A stretch of DNA of 5,063 bases, taken from positions 1 through 5,063 of the forward strand of contig JAISBQ010000349.1 of NCBI GenBank assembly GCA_031266115.1. Reading direction: 5' to 3'. Below the pieces are notes generated by a model. The model did not search any database, was not told where the DNA came from, and saw nothing but the letters and a program-made list of their open reading frames with translations. Each line of letters starts with the position of its first letter. The first letter of the stretch is position 1. The position numbers were made by a program, and so were the translations under genes. This document shows positions 1-5,063 of this stretch, piece after piece. Origin of the DNA: Bifidobacteriaceae bacterium (GTDB lineage Bacteria; Actinomycetota; Actinomycetes; Actinomycetales; WQXJ01).

Positions 1-35
1 TCGCGCCGGGGTATGTCGCTGGCCACTCCCGAGAA

Positions 36-40
36 GCAGG
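36..40 (+). promoter_or_regulatory. Probable ribosome binding site for the metalloprotease gene
   Basis: GCAGG at 36-40 lies in a purine-rich stretch (31-40) and is separated by 7 bases from the ATG at 48. That is a good Shine-Dalgarno spacing, though the match to the anti-SD core is only partial. It is the main reason for choosing the ATG at 48 over the in-frame ATG at 108, which has no purine-rich element in front of it. No promoter can be called: only 47 bases precede the start, and the reading frame stays open through them to the window edge. Confidence 0.55.
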
Positions 41-47
41 TTTCACC

Positions 48-218
48 ATGCCGTTATTCCCTCCCGCTGCCCCGTTCGGCCCCCGATGGACGTTGCCGCA
101 CCGGCCGATGTCCCACACGGGTGGCACTGCCGCCCGTCCACCCTGCAAAGCCCTCGGTGCCGTGCTTGCCTGCCTGATGTCCCTCACCCTTGGGGGCACA
201 CCGGCGGCCACGGCGGCT
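48..218 (+). other. Signal peptide with long N-terminal extension (residues 1-57)
   Basis: A positively charged stretch RPPCK (30-34) is followed by a hydrophobic core ALGAVLACLMSLTLG (35-49) and a small-residue c-region TPAATAA (51-57), with likely signal peptidase I cleavage after A56 or A57. This is a Sec-type export signal. The first 29 residues are Pro-rich and atypically long for an n-region. If translation began at M21 the signal would be about 36-37 residues, typical of Gram-positive secreted proteins. No twin-arginine motif is seen. Confidence 0.8.
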
Positions 219-3200
219 TCACCCACCCCGCCAGGCGCGGATTCCCTGGCCGCGCTGATCGCCGATGGCGTGGACGTCGCGGTGACCGGCCAATACTTGG
301 TGGCCGCCGATGGCGATCCCCAAGCTCCGGAGAGCGTGGTGCGTCTGGATTCGGGCGCGTTTGTCCCCGTGGACCCCGCGAGTGTCGATCCGGCTGTCGA
401 GTCGGGTGACATGATCGCCGCGACCGTGGAGGTGCCGGGCGCCATCGTCGCCTCCCTGCCGTCGGCGACGCTGGCCGAGATCGCGGCGTCTGGCGACATC
501 CCGGCCACCGCGACCGGACCGATCGATGCGGGAGGCGACCTGGCTGGCCTTGTGCTCGACGCTGCCGCCGAGAGTTCGGAGCATCTGGTGGTAGCCGACG
601 AATCGGTGCTGGAGGTAGCGCAGTCGCCAGGATCGGCCGAGGCCGTGCCAGGGCCGTACGTCCACACCATGCACGTCGTATTCATCACGCGGGATTCGCG
701 TCGCGTGTTCTGGACCAAAGCACAGCTGGACGGGTATGTGAACGGGCTGTCGCAGTGGTGGAACAGGGAATCTCGGGGCGCGGTGACCGCGACGTACAAC
801 TGGAACGATGTGGTGGGGATCCAAAGCGATGTCCAATGCTCCAGCTCTCTGCTCGAGGTGCAAACGGCGGCGACAAACGCGCTGGCTGCCGCGGGCAAGC
901 CGGTGTACAACTGGACAACCAACGCGAGCCAGCATCACCTGGTGGTGTTGACAGCATCGGACGAGGAGACCGGCAGTTGCTCTCACTCTTTCGCTGGTCA
1001 CGGGTGGCTGTTGGCCGATTTCTCCTCCCCCGGCGCGATGCGCAACATCGTGTCGGCGTCCGCCGATACCAGTCAGCCTTCCCCACTGTCCACGTTCATC
1101 CATGAGATGGGCCACAACTTCGGGCTCTCCCACGCTGGGAGCCTGACATGCGCGGCGGGCACGTTCGACGGCCCGATCACGGGTTCCGGTGCGTGCACGG
1201 TGGCCAACTATGGCAACCAGTACAACATCATGGGCTATTCCTATGGATCTCTGGCATATTCGATCTTGGGCTCCCAGAAGACCCGGGAGCACCTCATCAC
1301 GAACGGCGAGGGATATCTAACCGTCGATCAGCCGGTGAGCGATGGCGTCTATGCGATCTCGGCTGCGTCGACCACGGACCTCACTGCCCGTCAGGCACTG
1401 CGGATTGTCGATTCGGCGGGAGGTCAACAACGGACCTATTGGGTGGACTATCTCGCGAACGCCGAGGGCGGCGGGGTCGAGATCACCCGCGCACACGCGC
1501 GAACCGAGACCAACGAGCCGGAATCGTTGATGCTCTTCCCCGCCCACAAGGCGACCACGGGTCAACTGCTGTTCCATCGTGGCGACTCGTTCTTCTCGTC
1601 CACCGGCACGCTACGCATCACCGTCGAGGAGATCACTCCGACCGAGGCCTATGTCCGCGTCACCCTCGCGACATCGCACCCGGGAGTGAACCTGTCGCAA
1701 GACCAATGGGCCCCGACGCCAGGCGGTGGAACAAAGACCGTGTTCGTCGACGCCGGCGGATCGGCGTGGACCGCGTCATCGTCCGATTCCTGGCTGACGG
1801 TGTCTCCGGCCGCGTCGAGTGGGACCACGCTGACGATGACCGCCGCGTCCCTGAACGGCGGCGAGCGTGAGGCGACCGTGACCGTGACCTCGGGCAGCCG
1901 GACCGCCACCATCTCCGTGAGCCAGGTCGATACCGACGATTGCGCCGCCACCACGTCCACGACATGCGCGTTCGCGCTGAACACCGAGGTCGCCACAGCC
2001 AGAGGCTCCCTCGAACGCGGGAGCGACAAGGACTGGTGGCGTGTCGTCCCCTCCACGTCCGGAACGTGGACAGCGATGTCGAACGGCACCGGGGACGTGT
2101 ACGGCTCCGTCATGGGATCGGGAGGCAGCGTCATCGCGTGGGACGACGATACCGCCGGCGATCGCCAGTTCCTCCTAACCTGGGACGCCATCGCCGGCGA
2201 ACCGTACTACATCGAGATCAGGAACTTTGCGAGTTCCGACACCACCGTGAACACCGGGCCGTACACCATCACCGCGGCCCCGGCGCGGGTGGGTCTGTCC
2301 GCCGAGACCTGGGACGCGCCGGTGGACGGGGCCGCCTTGGGCGTGACCGTGACATCGACTACGAAGCGGTTCTCCGCGACGTCATCGGCGCCCTGGCTGA
2401 CCGTCTCGCCGGCATCGGGTTCGAATGCGCTCGCCGGCCAGACCGTCACGGTCACGGCAGCGGCGAGCACGGCGCCGGCCAGGACGGGGACGGTGACGTT
2501 CGCCGCGGGGACCGCCACGACCACTCTGACGGTGACGCAGGCCAGGGAGCCGGCGACGATGACGGTCCATCCCGAATCGGCAACGGTCACCGGAGCGCCG
2601 GCCTCCATGGTCGCCCGCGTGTCCCTATCGCACGGCACGTGGACCATACGGTCCCAGCCGTCGTGGGTGACCATCATGCCCACCAGTGGGGTCAGCGGGG
2701 ACGTCATGATCGACATCGGCGGCAACGATGGTGCCGAACGCACCGGAACGATCGTGTTCGCGTCCGGCGACGTCACAGCCCAGGTGACGATTGTCCAAAG
2801 CGCCGGTGAACTGACGCTCTCCCCCACCGAGTGGCTGGCACCGGGAAGGGCAAGCGCGCGCACCGCGGAACTAACCAGCGACCTGCCATGGTCGGTGGCA
2901 GCACCATCGTGGCTGGAGGTGGATCCCTCCAGCGGTGGCCCGGGCTCCCAGACCCTGTCGCTGTCGGCAGCGGACAACCCCAGCCCACATGGACGGTCGG
3001 GCAGTGTTGAGGTGTCCGCAGGGGCGCTGACCGGGACCATCGCGGTGACTCAGGCGGCTGGCACCTCGATCGCGGTCGGCCCCAGCCCGTGGTCCGCCGG
3101 AGCCTTCGCATCGACCACCACGGTCATCGTGGACACCGACGGCAGCCCATGGCACGTGGCGAGCCTGTCGCCGTGGCTGACCGCCGAACCCACATCCGGC

Positions 3201-5063
3201 ATCGGCAACGCCATCGTCACCCTCACGACCGCGACCAACTCTGGCCCGGCGCGCCAGGGCGAGGTGGTGTTCGCCACCGATGCCGACACCGCCACCGTGC
3301 TGGTCGCTCAGGCCGCGGCCCCCACGGGTATCACCGTCACGCCGACCCGATGGGATCTCGGCTATGGGCCTGACTCCACCGAGGCTGAGGTGTCGTTGGA
3401 CTACGGCACGTGGACACTTCAGTCCACACCTGCGTGGATTCGCGTGACGCCCGATGGCGGCCAGGCCGGGCCCGTGACTCTCACGGCCGAGGCGAACAAT
3501 GGGCTCGCGCGCGAGGACACCGTGGTCTTCTCCTCGAACGGCGAGACTGCCTCGGTGTTGGTCCATCAGGCCGAGGCGCCAGTGGCGCTGACCGTCCTGC
3601 CCGAGGCGATGATGCTGGGCGGTGAGGCGTCACAGGCATCGGTACAGGTGTCGTTGAACGTAGGTACGTGGACCGTCGAGTCCTCGCCATCCTGGGTCAC
3701 GGTCACTCCGGCATCTGGTCCTGCGGGGACCCACGCCCTCGTGGTGGCGGCGAGCGCGAATCCGGGCACGGCGGCACGCTCGGGCAGCGTGGTAGTCGCC
3801 GCCGGAGACGTGAGGCGGACCGTGCTGGTCGCCCAAACGGGCACCACATCGATCGAGGTGAACCCGCGGTCCTGGTCCCCCTCCGGCAGCCCATCCAGTA
3901 TCACGATCACAGTCGACACCGATGGCAGCCCCTGGCGTGTGTCGAGCCTGCCGCCGTGGATCACCGCATCTCCCCTCACCGGTGTGGGCGATGCGACTGT
4001 CACCTTGACGGCGGCCGTGAACACGGTGTCTGGGTCGCGGACGGGGACGGTGGTCTTCGCGACCGACCGTGATTCTGTGGCGGTGCCGGTCACGCAAGGG
4101 CCCCCGCCCACACTCTCGGTGTCGAGGACATCGTGGTCGGCGCCGGCTCGCGGTGGGTCGACCACGGCGACGGTGACCACGAACCACACGGGCTGGTCGG
4201 CATCGTCGGACGTACCCTGGTTGAGCGTGACGCCATCGTCCGGGACGAGCGGGACCAGGGTGAGCGTGACCGCCCTGGCCGCATCGGTTCCCGCCACCAC
4301 CACCGGAACGGTGACGTTCACGGCTGGCGGCGTCACGCGGACGATGACGGTCACGCAGGCCGCCGGAACGCTGACACTGTCACGCAGGACATGGTCAGCG
4401 GATGACCGGGGTGCCAACACGACCACACGGGTGACCACGGTCCAGCCGGTCTGGACGGCGACGAGCACCGAGTCGTGGTTGGCTATCAGCCCTGCCACAG
4501 GAGGAAGCGGCGATTCCATCCGGCTGGTTGCCGCCGTCAACGCCGGCACCTCCCGAACCGCGGTGGTGCATGTGGTCGCGGGAGGCATGGCGGCGGACAT
4601 GACGGTGACCCAAGATTCCGCCCCGGCCCCGACCATGAGCCTGACACGGACCAGTTGGACCGCTGATGCCGGCGGGGACGCCACATCGTCGCGGGTTACC
4701 ACCAATCAGGCCGCATGGGCAGCCGAGGTGGACGCGACATGGCTGAGCGTGAGCCCCGCGAGTGGGGTGAGCGGAACCACCATGGAGGTCCGGGCGGCCG
4801 GGAACCCCGGTCTTGCGCGGACAGGTCATGTCACCGTGCATGCGACCGGCCCCGTGGGATCGATCTCGCGAGTGGTGACCGTGTCGCAGCGGGCAGCCAC
4901 GCTGACGACGAGCGTGTCGTCATGGTCGCCATCGTCCGCAGGAGCGATGACGACACCCACGGTGTCCACCGACCAGCCGGGCTGGACAGCGTCGAGCGAT
5001 GCCGACTGGCTGCACGTCGCCCCGGCGGCGGGTGTCGATGGGGATGAGATGGTCTGGGTCGCC
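48..5063 (+). CDS. Secreted gametolysin-like (M11-like) zinc metalloprotease with PPC domain and BACON repeat array; 3' end missing
   Basis: This frame is open for 1,672 codons and runs off the window, so the protein is larger than what is seen. Order of parts by residue: signal peptide 1-57, beta-rich pro-region 58-202, metzincin catalytic domain about 203-420, beta domain about 421-545, BACON repeat 547-627, PPC-like domain 632-744, then BACON repeats from 746 to the edge. The catalytic assignment rests on HEMGHNFGLSH (352-362), where H352, H356 and H362 should bind zinc and E353 should be the general base, and on a Met-turn NIMGYS with M395. The expected role is peptide-bond hydrolysis outside the cell. 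The substrate cannot be read from the sequence; the accessory domains make glycoproteins or the cell surface a reasonable guess. Cysteines C264, C311, C368 and C383 lie in the catalytic part and C632 and C640 in the PPC region; none occur after 640. The start at 48 is favoured by the ribosome binding site; M21 (108) would give a more usual signal peptide length. No other gene is visible, so operon context is unknown. The family name is from recalled motif patterns, not a search; the metzincin call is firm, M11-like less so. Confidence 0.93.
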   Translation, partial: MPLFPPAAPFGPRWTLPHRPMSHTGGTAARPPCKALGAVLACLMSLTLGGTPAATAASPTPPGADSLAALIADGVDVAVTGQYLVAADGDPQAPESVVRLDSGAFVPVDPASVDPAVESGDMIAATVEVPGAIVASLPSATLAEIAASGDIPATATGPIDAGGDLAGLVLDAAAESSEHLVVADESVLEVAQSPGSAEAVPGPYVHTMHVVFITRDSRRVFWTKAQLDGYVNGLSQWWNRESRGAVTATYNWNDVVGIQSDVQCSSSLLEVQTAATNALAAAGKPVYNWTTNASQHHLVVLTASDEETGSCSHSFAGHGWLLADFSSPGAMRNIVSASADTSQPSPLSTFIHEMGHNFGLSHAGSLTCAAGTFDGPITGSGACTVANYGNQYNIMGYSYGSLAYSILGSQKTREHLITNGEGYLTVDQPVSDGVYAISAASTTDLTARQALRIVDSAGGQQRTYWVDYLANAEGGGVEITRAHARTETNEPESLMLFPAHKATTGQLLFHRGDSFFSSTGTLRITVEEITPTEAYVRVTLATSHPGVNLSQDQWAPTPGGGTKTVFVDAGGSAWTASSSDSWLTVSPAASSGTTLTMTAASLNGGEREATVTVTSGSRTATISVSQVDTDDCAATTSTTCAFALNTEVATARGSLERGSDKDWWRVVPSTSGTWTAMSNGTGDVYGSVMGSGGSVIAWDDDTAGDRQFLLTWDAIAGEPYYIEIRNFASSDTTVNTGPYTITAAPARVGLSAETWDAPVDGAALGVTVTSTTKRFSATSSAPWLTVSPASGSNALAGQTVTVTAAASTAPARTGTVTFAAGTATTTLTVTQAREPATMTVHPESATVTGAPASMVARVSLSHGTWTIRSQPSWVTIMPTSGVSGDVMIDIGGNDGAERTGTIVFASGDVTAQVTIVQSAGELTLSPTEWLAPGRASARTAELTSDLPWSVAAPSWLEVDPSSGGPGSQTLSLSAADNPSPHGRSGSVEVSAGALTGTIAVTQAAGTSIAVGPSPWSAGAFASTTTVIVDTDGSPWHVASLSPWLTAEPTSGIGNAIVTLTTATNSGPARQGEVVFATDADTATVLVAQAAAPTGITVTPTRWDLGYGPDSTEAEVSLDYGTWTLQSTPAWIRVTPDGGQAGPVTLTAEANNGLAREDTVVFSSNGETASVLVHQAEAPVALTVLPEAMMLGGEASQASVQVSLNVGTWTVESSPSWVTVTPASGPAGTHALVVAASANPGTAARSGSVVVAAGDVRRTVLVAQTGTTSIEVNPRSWSPSGSPSSITITVDTDGSPWRVSSLPPWITASPLTGVGDATVTLTAAVNTVSGSRTGTVVFATDRDSVAVPVTQGPPPTLSVSRTSWSAPARGGSTTATVTTNHTGWSASSDVPWLSVTPSSGTSGTRVSVTALAASVPATTTGTVTFTAGGVTRTMTVTQAAGTLTLSRRTWSADDRGANTTTRVTTVQPVWTATSTESWLAISPATGGSGDSIRLVAAVNAGTSRTAVVHVVAGGMAADMTVTQDSAPAPTMSLTRTSWTADAGGDATSSRVTTNQAAWAAEVDATWLSVSPASGVSGTTMEVRAAGNPGLARTGHVTVHATGPVGSISRVVTVSQRAATLTTSVSSWSPSSAGAMTTPTVSTDQPGWTASSDADWLHVAPAAGVDGDEMVWVA
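219..647 (+). other. Pro-region, beta-rich, cysteine-free (residues about 58-200)
   Basis: The segment lies between the signal peptide and the catalytic domain. It contains VAVTGQYLVAADGD (about 77-90), VVRLDSGAFVPV and SGDMIAATVEVPG (119-131), a pattern of short beta strands with an SGD turn like the N-terminal region I recall in front of bacterial M11-like proteases. It ends in an acidic, Ala-rich linker. No cysteine occurs between residues 58 and 263, so a cysteine-switch latency mechanism is not available here. That it acts as an inhibitory propeptide is inference from its position; the boundaries are approximate. Confidence 0.5.
1101..1133 (+). other. Zinc-binding and catalytic motif HExxHxxGxxH (H352-H362)
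   Basis: The codons read HEMGHNFGLSH, a complete match to the extended metzincin signature. H352, H356 and H362 are the expected zinc ligands, E353 the catalytic base, and G359 permits the turn that places the third histidine. All key residues are present, so the enzyme is predicted to be active. Confidence 0.95.
1221..1238 (+). other. Met-turn (YNIMGY, residues 392-397)
   Basis: M395 lies 43 residues after the first zinc histidine, within the distance normal for metzincins, and the N-I-M-G context is typical. Its presence separates this protein from gluzincin peptidases that share only HExxH. Confidence 0.9.
1308..1682 (+). other. Beta domain following the protease core (residues about 421-545)
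   Basis: This segment contains YAISAAS, then ALRIVDSAGGQQ, then TYWVDYL (463-469) and a glycine-rich GGGVEITRA. That order matches the post-catalytic beta region of M11-like proteins, where a Y-[YW]-[VL]-[ED]-Y strand follows a lRI-type strand. It ends with TLRITVEEI and AYVRVTLA before the first BACON repeat. The role is unknown; it is probably structural or packed against the catalytic domain. Boundaries are approximate. Confidence 0.5.
1686..1928 (+). repeat. BACON-type repeat 1 (residues 547-627), set apart from the main array
   Basis: It opens with VNLSQDQWAPTPGGG, carries the core DSWLTVSPAASSG, and closes with TATISVSQV. The W-[LV]-x-V-x-P-x-x-G core and the terminal V-[ST]-Q strand are the marks of BACON domains (Bacteroidetes-Associated Carbohydrate-binding Often N-terminal, a family also found outside Bacteroidetes). 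It is separated from the other copies by the PPC-like domain. Confidence 0.75.
1941..2279 (+). other. PPC-like (bacterial pre-peptidase C-terminal) domain (residues 632-744)
   Basis: The region shows the usual PPC pattern: GSLERGSDKDWWRV (653-666, the G-x-l...D-x-D-[WY] strand), a central segment IAWDDDTAGD, then GEPYYIEIRNF (717-727) and a closing strand GPYTITA (737-743). C632 and C640 at its start could form a small disulfide loop. PPC domains are common in secreted bacterial proteases and are often removed or used for surface or substrate contact. Lying between BACON repeats rather than at the C-terminus is unusual. Confidence 0.7.
3132..3167 (+). repeat. Copy A of the most recently duplicated BACON segment (in R5)
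   Basis: Residues 1029-1040 read DTDGSPWHVASL. The matching segment at 3915-3950 in R8 reads DTDGSPWRVSSL, and the DNA there differs at only a few positions. The two lie 783 bases (261 codons) apart, three repeat units. This is the strongest similarity I see between any two units and marks R5 and R8 as sister copies. Confidence 0.7.
3915..3950 (+). repeat. Copy B of the duplicated BACON segment (in R8)
   Basis: Residues 1290-1301 read DTDGSPWRVSSL. Similarity to R5 continues past it: PPWITASPLTGVGDATVTLT here against SPWLTAEPTSGIGNAIVTLT in R5, and both later share VVFATD before the closing strand. This supports block duplication within the array. Confidence 0.7.

Larger units (their letters stand above)
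654..1307 (+). other. Metzincin catalytic domain (residues about 203-420)
   Basis: The domain begins with a strand YVHTMHVVFITRD (204-216), continues through an amphipathic helix region (KAQLDGYVNGLSQWWN) and contains the zinc motif and Met-turn. C368 and C383 sit between the zinc helix and the Met-turn, and C264 and C311 lie upstream, giving two plausible disulfide pairs. The stretch TVANYGNQYNIMGYS resembles the YG(D/N)-x-(Y/F)-(N/D)-(I/V)-MG arrangement of gametolysin-like enzymes. After the Met-turn, LGSQKTREHLI (407-417) corresponds to the helix that in this group usually reads close to QK..LGW; the LGW itself is not seen. The M12B (reprolysin) group is an alternative placement with the same zinc chemistry. 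Confidence 0.88.
2283..5063 (+). repeat. Array of ten full and one partial BACON-type repeats (repeats 2-12)
   Basis: Each unit has an opening strand with a Trp or hydrophobic residue, a middle strand ending in W-[ST], the core P-[SP]-W-[LVI]-x-V-x-P-x-[ST]-G, and a closing strand ending in V-[TAH]-Q. Unit spans in bases: R2 2283-2546, R3 2550-2801, R4 2802-3056, R5 3057-3314, R6 3315-3572, R7 3573-3839, R8 3840-4100, R9 4101-4361, R10 4362-4616, R11 4617-4892, R12 4893-5063 (cut by the edge). The closing Gln residues (831, 917, 1002, 1088, 1174, 1263, 1350, 1437, 1522, 1614) are spaced 85-92 residues apart. The repeat is conserved as protein but the DNA has diverged. BACON domains were proposed to bind carbohydrate, but some act only as spacers, so either a binding surface or a stalk is possible. 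The array contains no Cys, and no Lys after residue 773. Confidence 0.85.

Noticed and set aside
162..173. Possible lipobox VLAC (residues 39-42) that would make the protein a lipoprotein
   Set aside because: Leu at the -2 position is not typical of a lipobox, the hydrophobic core continues past the cysteine, and a good signal peptidase I site follows at residues 54-57.
219..1292. Minus-strand open frame of 357 codons
   Set aside because: Its product is Arg-, His- and Gly-rich without a recognisable motif and it lies opposite the pro-region and zinc-site coding sequence. This is typical of a GC-driven shadow frame.
1148..2809. Plus-strand frames at 1148-1870 and 1940-2809
   Set aside because: Both overlap the main gene in another frame and give Arg/His-rich products without domains; they are out-of-frame readings of the same DNA.
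3566..4705. Minus-strand open frame of 379 codons, rich in Val, Thr and Ala
   Set aside because: It lies opposite the BACON array, in a GC-rich region where stop codons are rare on both strands. It shows no recognisable domain and its apparent low complexity mirrors the sense repeats. The sense frame has clear repeats and is continuous with a protease.
2283..5063. Tandem DNA repeat or CRISPR array
   Set aside because: The period of about 255-275 bases is in frame and conserved only at the protein level; there are no short identical direct repeats separated by unique spacers.
1..5063. A new multi-gene defence or mobile system
   Set aside because: The whole window is one gene; there is no second coding region, inverted repeat, integrase, RNA element or regulatory cluster to support such a reading.

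Overview
The window holds one protein-coding gene on the + strand, a single reading frame open from an ATG at 48 to the last base (1,672 codons, no stop), so the 3' end lies outside the window. I read the product as a secreted, multidomain zinc metalloprotease of the metzincin type. The closest fit I recognise is the gametolysin-like (M11-like) group, followed by a very long array of BACON-type beta-sandwich repeats. The base composition is GC-rich (about two-thirds G+C by eye) with G/C-dominated third codon positions, and the product is rich in Ala, Thr, Ser and Val and carries a Sec-type signal peptide. This suggests a high-GC Gram-positive bacterium (Actinomycetota), but that is inference: there is no RNA gene or phylogenetic marker here.

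Layout. Positions 1-47 hold the leader with a plausible ribosome binding site. Codons 1-57 (48-218) encode a signal peptide with an unusually long N-terminal extension. Codons 58 to about 202 are a beta-rich, cysteine-free pro-region. Codons about 203-420 are the catalytic domain, with the zinc motif HEMGHNFGLSH at residues 352-362 and a Met-turn at M395. Codons about 421-545 are a beta domain of the kind that follows the catalytic core in M11-like enzymes. Codons 547-627 are a first BACON repeat, and codons 632-744 a PPC-like (bacterial pre-peptidase C-terminal) domain. From codon 746 to the window edge there are ten full BACON repeats and part of an eleventh, about 85-92 residues each.

How the parts may work together. 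The signal peptide exports the protein, the pro-region may keep the protease inactive, the metzincin core cuts protein substrates outside the cell, and the PPC and BACON modules either bind glycans or glycoproteins or act as a long stalk holding the catalytic head away from the cell. No C-terminal anchor can be seen because the gene is cut by the window. I see no RNA gene, mobile element, CRISPR array, terminator or second gene. Long open frames on the minus strand and in the other plus frames are GC-driven shadows of this gene.
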